Assembly: GCF_050624435.1 (NCBI RefSeq)
Contig: NC_134539.1
Coordinates: forward strand, 119,147,525-119,211,524
Direction: 5' to 3'
From: Tenrec ecaudatus
Taxonomy: Eukaryota > Chordata > Mammalia > Afrosoricida > Tenrecidae
DNA: 64,000 nt
This document shows, piece by piece, positions 22,898 to 34,372 of the stretch. A model generated the notes under the pieces. That model made no database searches. It was not told the origin of the DNA and saw nothing but the letters and a program-made list of their open reading frames with translations. The position numbers and the translations under genes were made by a program. How positions within the stretch are numbered: the first letter of the stretch is position 1; each line of letters opens with the position of its first letter.

Positions 22898-24070
22898 GTA
22901 AGTATAAGTCCATCAAGAGATGCCCAAGAAGGAGACAAGATTGTGGTGGACTTTGCTCCCAGAGAAAGGGACTGGAAGCAAATGTCATCAGAAGGATTCT
23001 AGTGGCTTCATCTAAGCTCCCCACCCCCACCCCAGAGAGGAAGCAGCATCCCCAGCTAGTCGGAGTGGGAGAGTAGAGACAGGAATCCATGATCCTGCAA
23101 TCACAGGATTACTAGTCCCCAGGAGTTCTTGTCTGCCTCCTTCCCTCTTGCTACCAAGGGGCCAAGCATAATGCTTACCCGTCCTGGAGGGTGGCTGACC
23201 CTGGCGCAAGACAAGGAAGGCTCATCCACTCACCATTTCCTATACCAGCCAGACAACCGCTGATGTAAATTTGAAATGAAAATTAAATTCCACGTGTCAG
23301 GGAGATGGGTCCATATCAGTAATTACAACCTAGTGGAAACACTGATTTGTACACATTTTTCATAAAGTCATGGGAGCACTGAGAAGGGTCATTCGTTTTG
23401 CATGTGTGTTTTGGACAGGTTGTCAGGACTGGGGAGTTTTTAGAGAAGTGCTTTAAAGGATGCTTAAGTTCACCAAATAACAGGAAGGTAGTCTAAATTT
23501 TTCCCACACTGGGATGACACCGCCCCTGGAATGGCGTGGGAGGTGGGGATGCTGGAAGAATCAGGGGAGGGGGAGGGTTGGCACACAAAGCAGATATCTG
23601 CACTTGATCTTGTGATAGGGGATATAGTACAAGTTTTTCATTCCCACGGGGTGCACAGTATTGTTTTCCTCTGAGAAATGTGGTGGCAGGTCAAACAAGG
23701 TGGGAAGTCTATGGGAGAGGAGAAAATGAGAATTGAACCCCTCTTTGAAGATGTCTGTGGCTCAGAGGGTCATGGAGGCCCCGTAGTGTGGCTATTAAGC
23801 CAGAATACAGAGCAAGGAGCAGCCTGCGAGAGAGAGTGACTGACAAGCTGTCGGAGGTTTTGAGCAGAGGGCATGTCACGGTCCAACTTGTATTTCAGAA
23901 TGGTGTTCCTGGAGGCCCTGTGAATGACAGAGGGAACTTTCATTAACCATGCATGATGACCAGCCACAGAAGATGCTCATAAATCCATGAATTCCATGCG
24001 TGGCATTACAAGACCCCCTTCACACTCCATTCCTGACCATTCCTTCTCCTTGACCTTGCACCCCTAAAAG

Positions 24071-24140
24071 AAGAAGAGCTATAATGGGCTTGTTTCTAAA
24101 ATAGAAGATGAATACCTAATAAATGTGTGTTCAAATAAAT
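24071..24140 (+). other. Candidate last exon / 3' end of WFDC gene 1
   Basis: A pyrimidine-rich stretch ending 'cacccctaaaag' could be the acceptor. AATAAA follows at 24,118-24,123. Because the reading frame already stops in exon 2, this exon would be untranslated. The alignment with the coding candidate in copy 2 (55,097) supports it; the splice itself is inferred. Confidence 0.5.
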
Positions 24141-24571
24141 TGTGTCTGTAGCATTATTCAGGACGATTCAGTCTTCCTCTTGAAGAATTCATACGTATCA
24201 TGCTTGGACCAGCAGTAGCAGGTGTGTTTCCTGCAGTGGGCCCCATGAAGGCCAGGGACTCCGGATACCAAAGAGAACATTCTGCATCATTCCTGCAGGG
24301 CCCTTGGTGGGCCGCACAGAGCCCGTCACCACCACAAGGTCAGCCGTGGGAAACAGAGAGATTTCTCCCAAATAGATGTTAGGCAGAGGACACTGCTAGC
24401 ACCTAATGAGAAGGGATTGTCAAGGAGCCTCCTGAAGGCAGTCAGGGGCCAGACCACTGATAGCCTGCACCCGCCCCCATCCAGTGCTCTGTGTGTGTTT
24501 TCCTCAAGTCCCTGTGGACTCATTAAAATACAAAGTTTTATTGAGATATAATTAACATTTTGTATAAATAT

Positions 24572-24718
24572 ACTTTAAAAAATCATTTTATTGGTGGGCT
24601 TGTACAATTCCTATCACAATCCATGCATCCATCCATCCATTGTGTCAAGCACACTTGTACATTTGCTGCCATTATCATTTTCAAAACATTTGCTTTCTGC
24701 TTGAGCCCTTGGTCCCTA
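24572..24718 (-). mobile_element. L1 3'-end fragment
   Basis: It begins 'aaaaaatcattttattggtg' and ends near 'gctttctgcttgagccc'. This is a short 3'-terminal L1 piece in minus orientation. It and the following sequence to about 26,530 are absent from copy 2. Confidence 0.75.
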
Positions 24719-24939
24719 TGGACTCTTAAGTCACTTCTTGTCCCAAGTTGATTCTCCAACTTAAAAGCCAACCTTGAAGTCCTGGGAACCTGGAGGACTT
24801 TTATCAGCTTAGTAGGATGCTTCAGAATCTGGAGATGGACCATATGTCAAGGCCAGTGTGACCGTGTGCGACAGCAGAAGGAAACACCGAGCAGTCCTGC
24901 AGGCCTGAGTTGGGCCCCACTGCTGTGTCACCTAGCTAA

Positions 24940-25950
24940 TCATTTTATTTGGGAGCTCTTACAGATACCATAACATTCTGTAATTCAATCACATCAAGAA
25001 ATATTGTACAATTGCTACCACAGTCAGTTTCAAAATATTTCTTTCTTCGTGAACTCCTTGATATCAGCTCCCCTTTAACCTCTTCCTCCCCCACCCTGCC
25101 TTCCAAGGACCCTTTTTATTATTATTTCACTGTATCTTACACCATCCAATATATCCATTCATATACAGTTCTGTTTTGGCGCCCCTCCAGTGGAGTTATA
25201 TTGTCAATGCTATCAGCGCCCCATTCTCTTCCCCTACCCCCACCCCTTCTCTACTTGTACCCTCAGGGAACCATTACTCCCTTTACTGTTTCTGAAGGTT
25301 CTCTATCTTGGCTTTCATGTATCAAATGGTCTTAATTACACAACTGAACATAAGCAAATGTAACAAGATTAATGAGGTAAAACAAAACCGTAATAGTAGT
25401 GGCAGGAAATATTAAAGAAGTAGGGGATAGTTATGTGTTTCATCAGTGTTACGCCGTATCTCAGATTTATCATCCCTTCTGTGTGGCTCTTCTGAGACTG
25501 ATTGTCCAATTATCTTTCATGTGGGTTTTGAATCTGCACTGCATCCACGCTCCTGCACATTGATTTGTTGCTAGTTTTTAAACTTCTAATACTTATTCCC
25601 GTGGACACCTTGTTCCTTCCATCCCGTTATTATAAATAGGGGAAAATCACCAGAGGCTTATTTCCTATGTTGAGCCTACAAATTTATCTTGTTTACCCAC
25701 TGTTATCCATTGCTTTCTTCAAACCAGACTCACACAAGTTAAGCTCTGATACTATTTCCTCATTCGATTTCAGATTAGATGATTTACAATCTTGCAGTCA
25801 CTGATGTCGGTGTGTTTCTTCCATGTGGATTTAATTGACAACTCCCTTAGAGGTTGCTTGTGTGGAAACAAGCATTAAGACCCCAGTGGCTATTCAATGG
25901 GATAAATGTGGTTATCAGGCACTATCTATTCACCATGTTTTTGCTATTGC
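24940..25950 (-). mobile_element. Diverged L1 3' UTR region
   Basis: The reverse complement shows the older form of the same 3' UTR: a poly(A)-region start at 'atcattttatttgggagctc' and module words such as 'gtgtttcttccatgtgga' near 25,815. It is strongly diverged. Confidence 0.6.
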
Positions 25951-26019
25951 TCCCATGTCTTCTGTGTTCCTTTCCCAAGGGCAAATATCAAACAGGACCT
26001 GGAAGTAAGAATGAATCAT

Positions 26020-26895
26020 TCCCCCCCAATAGTTTTATTGATAAATAATTTACATATATAATCCAATATATCAGCCGTTCATTCATATCAAGGAGAATTT
26101 TATAATCATTAATTACCACATGAATTTTAGAGCATTCTGCCCTTGGTTATATTGCCTTTAAAATTAGTTGCGCAATCAAACTGCATTAGTGCTCCTCGGC
26201 CACCACACTCCTATCTTCAGTATTATCCCTGAAATCCCCTTTCTCTCCCTATCAGCCACCCCCACCTTGTATTTCCTATATCCCCTTATGTCTGCTATTA
26301 TCAGTCTGCATCCACTCCTCCTGTGCTTCACAGCTGGAAGACCCAACAGAAAACAATAAAAAGCACAATCACACTAAGGTGGTAAGGGTAAAATCACAAT
26401 CATATAAAGACAAAAGTGCAAATAATGCATAAGAAGAAAAAGACCCCAATCAACATTCAAAAGGCAGGCATAAATTTCTGACATAGAACCAGTAGGAGAT
26501 ACTTGACTCAGAGCAAATTCAGGTGAAGTCTAAATTCAGATGGCCACATATCTAGCTCAATCCAGCATAATCAAGATTACAATGGTCCTTGACTGAGCGT
26601 ACGGCTGTTTGAGAATCTCCCTGTGACTAGAGCAGATCTGCCAGTGGCCCAAACTAACAAGATCTCTGCAGATGAGTTGGGGGCTCCCACTGTCCTCCAT
26701 AGGCCTCCACAATTTGGGTGTTCATAGTTTTAGGTCGGATGCCTTTCTCTGCACCAGATTCAAATTTTGTCATTGTTATCTTTGGATCACACAAGTTGGT
26801 GTGCTTCTTCCATATGCTCTTAGTTGACTCCCGACTTGGATGTCTGCTTGTTTGAATAGAGCCTTTAAGATCCCAGATACTACCCCATGTGACAG
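26020..26895 (-). mobile_element. Second diverged L1 3' region
   Basis: It starts at 'ccaatagttttattgataaa'. The L1 3' UTR module words 'tggtgtgcttcttccatatg' and 'cctttaagatcccagatac' appear near 26,795-26,880. The last 350 bp is duplicated at 56,420-56,768. Confidence 0.6.
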
Positions 26896-27620
26896 CGATC
26901 TGCCCTTGGGTCCGGGTCCTTCCTTCCATGCACCTAGGGCCCCTGTAACTGACCTGAAATCTACTGGTGGCTTCCTGGGTGAACTCCACGGGGGACGATC
27001 TACCCTCATTGCTGCCTGGGACCTCTCCACCGGCGCTCCGTTTGCCTGTTCACCCACCCTCCCCAGTCAGTGTAGCTCCCACTCCACTTCCTGCCTGGGA
27101 AGCTGTGCTGTACAGGTACCTCAGGCTTGAGCCCGTGGCCGGAGCCCATCCTGCTTCTACCCACTGCACTGCGTTTCCACTGGAACCACTTTAGGCTGGC
27201 CTGCATCCCGCGGAGGCCTGTGCCCGTGGCCCGGAGCACTGAGGCTTCCCGACCAGCTCTGTGAGGCTACCACCAGGCTCGGACCCTGTGCTAGAGCTGG
27301 TTTTTTCCGCTTAGGTGCACTGCAGGTGTCTGGCACAGGCAGCCCAGAGCACTAAGCCTGCCCACACCAGCGCATTTCTCCCAGTGCTGTGGACTGCTGC
27401 CACAGCCCGACCCTGCACTGTTCACAGCTTGGGCGTCCCGAACAGTGAGCATTCCTGCCTACTGGGAGGGCTAATGACACAGCTCTGTGTTCCTGCTGGA
27501 GCCAGCCCCTCCCCTATGGTGCACTTCAGGGTTTCCAGCTCCAGCAGCCCAGAACGCTAAGCCTGCCTTCCCCAGCGCATTCCTCCCAGTGCGGAGGGCA
27601 GTCGCCATTGCCCACAATGT
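26896..27620. other. GC-rich block with internal degenerate repeats
   Basis: This is an unusually GC- and C-rich stretch. Two sub-blocks (about 27,290-27,420 and 27,480-27,625) share the word order 'ggtgcac..cagggt/caggtg', 'cagcccagagcactaagcct' and 'agcgcatttctcccagtg'. It directly precedes L1 ORF2 sequence. It could be an L1-associated promoter-like segment or an unrelated repeat; I cannot identify it. A near copy lies at 56,769-57,500. Confidence 0.4.
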
Positions 27621-27624
27621 CCCA

Positions 27625-30600
27625 CTGTAGCCAAAGATAGAAAGGAGTAAACATCAATAGCCAATATGAGGGATGAAACAGGGTCAATTAAAACAGACCC
27701 GAATGAGATTAAAAGGATAATCACAAAGTACTATGAAAGACTGTATTCTAATGATTCAGAAACATGGAAGACATAGATAATACTTGGAAAAACAGTCTCT
27801 CCCTAGATGATGACAAACAGAGGTCAAGAACCTCAACAATCACATAGCGAAAGAAGAAATAGAGAGGGTCATCAAGAACTTACCAACAACAAAAATCCCC
27901 AGGCCAGATGGCTTCACATCAGAATTCTACCAAGCATTCAGGGAAGAGTTAACACCAATCCTTCACAAAGTATTCTATAGCATAGAAAAGCATGGACAAC
28001 CCCCACACTCATTCCATGAAGCCAGAATAACTTTGATACCTAAATAGGGAAAATATCCCACATGTATAGAGAATTACAGGCCAATATCCCTAATGAACAT
28101 AGATGCAAACATCCTTAACAAAATATTGGCCAATAGAATACAAAAGTATATAAAGCATATCATCCACCGCGGCCAGGTAGGATTCATCCCAGGCATGCAG
28201 GGATGGGTTAACATCTGAAAATCCATCAATATTATACAGCACACTAAGAAGAAAAAGGATAAAAATCATATGATAATATCCACAGATGCCGAAAAAGCAT
28301 TTGACAAGATCCAACACCAATTCCTAATTAAGATACTCATGAAGATAGGATTAGAAGGTAAATTCCTCAATCTGATACAAGTTATCTATGAAAGGCCAAT
28401 GTCCAACATCGTAGTTAATGGAGAAAAGACAAAAACCAGCCCACCGAAAAAGGGTACAAGACAAGGATGCCCTCTGCCCCCACTTCTATTCAATATCATT
28501 CTGGAGGTTCTGGCTAACAACAGAAGACAGCGGAAGGACATCAAAGGAATCCAAATGGGAGAGGAGGAGGTGAAACTATCGCTATTTGCAGACGACATGA
28601 TCCTATACATTGAAAACCCCCAAAGTTCCACAATAGGAGTACTTGCAGTGATAGAGGAATATGGAAGAGTGGCAGGATACAAGATCAACAAACAGAAGTC
28701 AGTAGATTTTCTATATACATCAGATTGGACCATGGAAGAGGAGATCAAGAAGGAAGTACTCTTCTCAGTAGCTAAGAACAAACTGAAATATCCTAGGAAT
28801 ATATTTAACAAAAAAAACTAAAGACCTATACAAGGAAATTATAAGACCCTACTACAGGAAATTAAAAGCGACCTCTACAAATGGAAGAAGATTCCCTGCT
28901 CGTGGATTGGAAAGCTTAACCTAGTAAAGAATGTCTGGCCAAATAAATAAACCCCCACCCCATGCAGAGCTGGTCATGTTGGCTGATGCAATTCCCTCAG
29001 GACCTTGCACGCAGCCACGGGTGTGCTTAATTGGGAACTAGGAAGTGCTCCCTCATCTGGCTGGGAGCATGGACGTACCTGAGTCTACCAATCACCAGCA
29101 GTCTTCCTCATCTGTTGAGGGCTGTGGATGTGCTTGCATCCCCCAATCACCAGCAGCCTTCTTTGAACGTGCTGGTGCCTACCAATCCCTGACCACCTTA
29201 TTAGATACGGGCCCAGGGCCAGTCCGACAACATATCTCCCGGCAATAAAGGATCATTCCAGTAGCCCAGGGGCGCGACTTCCCCAGCCAGGATTTTGCAG
29301 ACTGTGGGACTTTGCCCAGGCGGGGTATTTTCCCTAATAAAGCCTGCTTTCTTAAGAAATTCGGCTGGTTTGGTTTCTGGCGCCTCTCAATGACCTTGCA
29401 AAGACGGCAATCTTACCTAAAGCACTTTACAAGTTACTGCTATACTGATTCAAATATCAACAACCTTCTTTAAGAATTGGAAAAACTGATCACCAATTTC
29501 ATATGGAGAGGGAAGAAACCTAGAATTAGCAGATAACTCCTCAAGAAGAAGGACACATTTGGAGGACAGGCCTTACTTGATTTTAATGCGTATCACATAG
29601 CTACAGTGATCAAAACAGTGTGGTGCTGGTACAATGACAGACACTCAGACCAGTGGGAAAGAATAGAAAGCTGAGGAATGAAACACCAGCATATAGACAA
29701 CTGATCTTCGACAAGGGTCCAAAAACCATCAAGTGGGAAATGGATGCCCTTTTTAATTAGTGGTGCTGGAAACAATGGATATCCACATGTAGAAAAATGA
29801 AACAAGATGTTTACCTCATGCACAAGAATAAACTCAAGGTGGATCACAGACCTAGAAGTTAAACCCCAAACCATCAGGACCGTCAAGGAGGGAATCAGGA
29901 CAAACCTGAGAACACTGGCCCAGGGAATTCACAGGCTCATAGGGAAGGATACACACACAAGTGAACTGGAAATCGACAAATGGGATTTAATAAGAAAGAG
30001 CACCTGTGAACCTCAAAAGACTTCACCACGAGGGTTAAAAAGACAACCCACAGACTCAGAGAGGATTTTTTGTAATGATACATCAGACAAAGGGCTCATT
30101 ACTAAAATCGATAACACCCTCATGACCTGCAAAAGAGGAAAACAGTTAATCCCCTAAGCAAACGGGACAAATAACTGAAAAGAACTTTTACTAGGGAGGA
30201 GACCCATATGGTCAACAAGCATATGAGAAACTGTCCCAGGTCATTAGCCACAAGGGAAATGCAAATCAAAACAACCATGAGATACCACCTAACACCCCCA
30301 AGGCTAGCCCAAATCAGTAAATCAGAGAGCAACAAGTGTTGGAGGGGTTGTATTGAAGTAGCAACCCTCCTGAATTTCTGGTGGTCGTGCAGATTTGTAC
30401 AGCCACTGTGGAAAGCAATCTGGAGATACTTAAAGAAAATGTAAATTGATCTACTTTATGACTCAGTATCCATCTACTGGGCATATAACCTTTGAGGATG
30501 TAACAAATAAAACACGACCGGTCATCTGCGCTTCCTTGTTTATTGTGGCACAATTCACAATCACAAAACATGGAAACAGCCTAAGTTTCCATTGATAGAC

Positions 30601-31605
30601 GAGTGGATTCGTAACTCTGGCACATAAACACAATGGAGTACTATGCAGCACTGAAAAGCATGGACGATCACATAAAATACACGCTTCGTGGGAAGAGTTG
30701 GAAGGAATCATGTTAAGCGAGGTAAGCCCATCCCAAAAGAACAGGTATAACATGAGTGCCCTGAGGTAAGAGCGATCAGCATGGCAGGAATAGAAGAATA
30801 GACGCTTATCTTGCAATAAATGGGTGGAAGCACAGATAGTTGGGGGGTGGGCAGACCACACCCAGGGAGGTACATGAGAATCCAACATAAAGAAGGGGAA
30901 GGGGGGAAGGAAGAAAGAGAATCAGAGTGGGGAGAAATTGAGAGATGACATGGGGGGAGCAAGGCACTAATCCACCCAAGGGAGAGTATTGGTTGTGTCC
31001 CCACAGAACTGGAATGTGCATACAGACCCCACCATGACACGCCAAAACAAGAGTGCATTTTAATGTGCGGAGGAATCTACAAAAGACTGAACTATATGCC
31101 TGGTCCCAACCAAAATCAGCCTGACTCCACCATGGAAAAGAGTGCCCCAGAAAATGAAAATAGATCGTCTAGTGAGGGAAAGGAACTGACCTACCATACC
31201 CAGAAGGAAGCTGAAGCAAATGAAGGAGGGAGGAAGGAGTGGAGCACACCAGGGCCCACCAAGCTCAGAGATCAATAGCCCTGCTCAGAGCAACCAATGC
31301 ACAGAGGACCATAAGGCCAGCCCCACTGCGAAATGGGTCATCTTGCACAGACACATGGCCCTACACATAACAGCAATGGAGACACAGTGTGGGATGTGTG
31401 ACGGAGCTGCCCCACTACACTGAGGCAAAACACTGGGGGCGTGCAATAGAGTGGTGGGGGAAACAGAACAAGGAGGTCCCAAGGGAGTATCAGGGATGGA
31501 CTTTGGGGCCAGGGCATGGCACCCCATCAGACTCATCCGGAAAACACTCCTAAAGGTCAACAAACAGACCCTGAACTATTAACAGGCTTTTCTTTCTTTC
31601 AAAAC
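27625..31605 (+). mobile_element. L1: ORF2 reverse transcriptase to 3' UTR, with LTR insertion
   Basis: It enters mid-ORF2. Reverse-transcriptase sequence is readable, with TRQGCPLPPLLFN and FADDMILYIENP near 28,455-28,620 as the template-grip and catalytic motifs. C-terminal ORF2 follows to about 30,780, then 3' UTR to 31,605. It is interrupted at 28,931-29,400. Several stops and frameshifts make it inactive. The first 1.1 kb recurs at 57,505-58,770. Confidence 0.9.
28931..29400 (+). repeat. Solo LTR-like insertion in L1
   Basis: L1 ORF2 sequence breaks at 'ctagtaaaga' and resumes at 'aagacggcaatctt'. The insert begins tgtctggcc and ends tgaccttgca. It has an AATAAA at 29,336 followed by 'gcctgctttcttaag', a typical R-U5 arrangement. 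Short flanking similarity (aaga) fits a 4-5 bp target duplication. The family was not identified. Confidence 0.6.
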
Positions 31606-31760
31606 AAAAAAGATCCCAGACACTATTCTGATTTATAGCCCGGCACCACCTGCTTTCGTCACCACATTTTGCTGTAGCACGCTTATCTTCAGTGATCATT
31701 TCTTGGAGATGAGAATCAAACAGGGCCATGGTATAGGAAACTGACTATTCTCAAGTTGTC
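31606..31760 (-). mobile_element. Diverged L1 3' UTR fragment
   Basis: The words 'gatcccagacactattctga' and 'ctttcgtcaccacatttt' match the reverse complement of the L1 3' UTR module. It is short and old. The region 31,761-31,955 leading to the chemokine promoter shows no repeat. Confidence 0.5.
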
Positions 31761-31955
31761 GCTAGGATTTTATGCATCATTTCTACAGGATGTTTCTGAA
31801 TTCAGACCATTCCAATCCCCCCACCCCCTCAACCTTCCTATTGTGCTCCATCAAGTTAATGTTTCATTCTTTCAGTACTCCATTCACTTTATTTAATTAT
31901 TTCTAGGAAAGTCTGCCTCCTGCACTCCCACCTCTGTCCAAGGCCCCAAAGTCCC

Positions 31956-31961
31956 TATAAA
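31956..31961 (+). promoter_or_regulatory. TATA box of CCL4
   Basis: TATAAA lies in 'gtccctataaagaggagctc', about 105 bp before the start codon. This gives a 5' UTR of the size usual for CC chemokine genes. Confidence 0.75.
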
Positions 31962-32060
31962 GAGGAGCTCCCAACTCAGTGTCAGCACAGGACAGTCGGA
32001 GTTCTGAAGCTTCTGGATTCTGCAGTCTCAGCGTCTGGAAAGCCTGTCTTCACCAAGACC

Positions 32061-33486
32061 ATGAAGCTCTGCGTGGCTGTTCGCTCTCTGCTTGTGCTGG
32101 AAGCTTTCTTCTGCTCTCCGGTCCTCACTGCACCAAGTCAGTCCCTCTTCCACCTACAATTTCTAGAGTCAGGATTTATGCCAAGCCAACGACTCTAGCT
32201 GGGGTTGGTCTTTATCCAACAGTGAAACTTGAAGATGGAGCAAAAGGGAGCTGAAGGATTCGAGATAGTCTGCTGTTAGCTGTAGATGATTCTGGTAGAC
32301 ATTTGATCACATTCAAGTGTCTGGGTGTGTACATATTGTTTTATTGGAGAGAAAAAAAACGATAAGGCTATGAAAGCCAGCCAGAATATTCAGTTACTTG
32401 ATCAAGTCTAGGTCTCCCAATTTGTGAAACAAAGGGAACAGGACATTAGCACTGAGGTTTAATTTAACTCCAATCTTTCAGATTTCTTCCATGGGAACCC
32501 CTAGTCAGTAAGACTCCCACTCAGGGTGCGTGAGATCATGTAGGAGACCAACCGTGTTTAGGGTTCTGATGGAGTGAGAGGAACGTTGACAAATGAGCAG
32601 CTCCCATGAAATCGGGGCTCCACCCCCCTTTCTCATCAGTGGGCTCCGACCCTCCGACTGCCTGCTGCTTCTCCTATACCCTGTGGCAACTTCCTCGGAA
32701 CTTTGTGATGGATTACTACGAGACCAGCAGCCTCTGCTCTCAGCCAGCTGTGGTGTAATGTCAACCTCGGGCTTTCCGGAAGGGGAGGGCAGAGACAGGA
32801 GGAATGGAAATGGTATCTCTGCCTTAGAGGCCCAAGCAGCAGAGAAGTGAGCCCTTGGAGCAGAAGCCTTGGTGTCCAGGGAGCAGTGTTGACATAGGTC
32901 ACGTGGGGGGGGGCTTGTTGAGCTCCTTGGGGTCGGGAAAGAGTCAAGGGAGCAGAAGGGCTTCCTGGAGAGAAGTTAACCACAGGTCAGGAACCTAGAA
33001 AAAGTGCTTTAAAAGTCACAGAGATGGGAACTGATTTTAAAAAGTCATGCTCGAAAAGGTGTAGAAAAGTCATTTCTCAGGACAGTAGGAAATATTAATG
33101 ATAAGACTCACTGGTTTCCAATTTAAGCAACCCTAAACCATCATTGAGTCCAAGGAGGAGAAATTATGGGGAGTCTTTCTTCAGTGTGACCCTCAGGAGC
33201 TCCATCCACTAGAACCACCCTATGTGCGCCACCAGGATGGTATTCAAGTCCGTGAGACACTGGCTACACTAAAAGAAGAGCCCCAGATGTCCTCAGAGGT
33301 TCCTTGGGATTTTAACTCACCCACTTCTTCATCCCCAGATTCCAAACCAGAAGGGGCAGGCAAGACTGTGCCAACCCCAGTGACCCCTGGGTCCAGGAGG
33401 ATGTGGATGACCTGGAGGTGAACCGAGCCTGCCAAGAGAAGCACATCTCAAAAGAAGAACACGCAAGCCCGGGCATTGCCCCATGA
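32061..33486 (+). CDS. CCL4: CC chemokine CCL4 (MIP-1beta)-like, stop-loss variant
   Basis: Three exons, 32,061-32,136, 32,640-32,754 and 33,339-33,486, give 112 codons plus stop. Exon 1 and 2 lengths (76 and 115 bp) and intron phases (1 and 2) match human CCL4. Exon 2 reads [16 protein letters not shown] across the junction, then [22 protein letters not shown] in two parts, so the CC motif and third cysteine are intact. The fourth cysteine is in exon 3 ([14 protein letters not shown]). CCL4 is a secreted ligand of CCR5 that recruits lymphoid and myeloid cells. The usual stop after ...DLE(L/V)N is CGA here, adding 20 residues and one extra cysteine (RACQEKHIS... ending SPGIAP). The signal peptide has R8 and E14 within its hydrophobic core, and two C-terminal tyrosines are aspartates. 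It may be degenerating despite an open frame. The 3' UTR matches CCL4 ('tctcttaatttaatctt'). Confidence 0.88.
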
Positions 33487-33707
33487 GCCACATCCTCTCC
33501 ACAATCAGGATTCCTCTCAGCATGCCCTATTCGTTCTCTTAATTTAATCTTGACGTGTTATTGTATTTGGCGACATTGTGATGATTTTTGTCTGTTACTG
33601 ATTTCCACGTGTCCCCCATGGGGATGGTACACCACTACCCTTTCTCTGCTACTGCAGGTACCTCAGTCCTGTCGATAGACTCCATGTCTTTGCATAAAGA
33701 CCAAACA

Positions 33708-33713
33708 AATAAA
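33708..33713 (+). terminator. CCL4 polyadenylation signal
   Basis: AATAAA lies in 'caaacaaataaaattttg' about 220 bp after the stop codon, at the end of recognisable CCL4 3' UTR sequence. Confidence 0.7.
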
Positions 33714-33889
33714 ATTTTGTAATAATTGCAGACAGTTTCTTTGTGGTTTTCTTCTGTATTTGGGGGTGAAGGGAATAGCCAGATAGGGGCCAGCGCAATG
33801 CTAACTTCTCAGGCGAAGGGTCTATGGTTCCAACTCATTAGCCACTCTGCAGGAGAAGACCAGACAATCAGCTCCTGTCCAGCTGTCCA

Positions 33890-34183
33890 AACCAACCAAA
33901 CCCATTGTCAAAAAGGTGATGCTGACTCATAGCCTCGTCAGGGTCACGAGGAGTTGGAGCAACTTGATGGCACAAACAACAAACTTTAATGTGGATAGAC
34001 TCCAGGGCGGCACAAACAATTTGCACTTAGCTACTAACCCACAGGTTCACCATGCAAACCCACCCAGAGACACCTGAGAAGAAAAACCTGGCAAACTACT
34101 GTCACACAGAGTGCAGTTCCTCTCTGACCCACAGGGAGGCTTCGTGAGTCAGAATTTACTCAATGACGAAGGGTTTTACTTTC
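33890..34183 (+). mobile_element. AfroSINE, plus an adjacent partial copy
   Basis: The partial copy at 33,890-33,985 ends 'agttggagcaacttgatggc'. The fuller copy at 33,995-34,183 runs from 'ccagggcggcacaaacaatt' to 'gtcagaatttactcaatgac' and is followed by a long T run (about 34,181-34,200). Confidence 0.65.
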
Positions 34184-34360
34184 TTTTTTTTTTTTTTTTT
34201 AATTATTAGTAGGAACAACAGTTTCCAAATACGGTAAGAAGGAGCAGTTACTGAGGTACCTCTGTGAGCTCTGGGCTAAATACTCCAAATGCATGCCTTC
34301 CCTTAATATTTCAACAAGGATTTTGATGAGTAAAAAGTTGTGTCAACTACACAGGTGCAT

Positions 34361-34372
34361 GCCCCCTGGTGG
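34361..34372 (-). promoter_or_regulatory. CTCF-core-like motif
   Basis: The minus strand reads CCACCAGGGGGC, matching the 12-base CTCF core CCASYAGRKGGC. It lies 130 bp before the start of duplicon copy 2. Binding is not shown by sequence alone. Confidence 0.4.

Larger units (their letters stand above)
11778..28705 (+). repeat. Segmental duplication, copy 1
   Basis: It aligns with 34,499-58,772 (copy 2) and, from 13,805 on, with 58,773-64,000 (copy 3). The left edge is at 'tttcaaaatatgtacggagg'. The right edge used in the young duplication is within L1 ORF2 near 28,700. It contains the first WFDC gene. Sampling 15,480-15,720 against 60,476-60,716 shows about two differences; the corresponding part of copy 2 differs at roughly 35-40 positions (by-eye counts). 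Confidence 0.85.
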
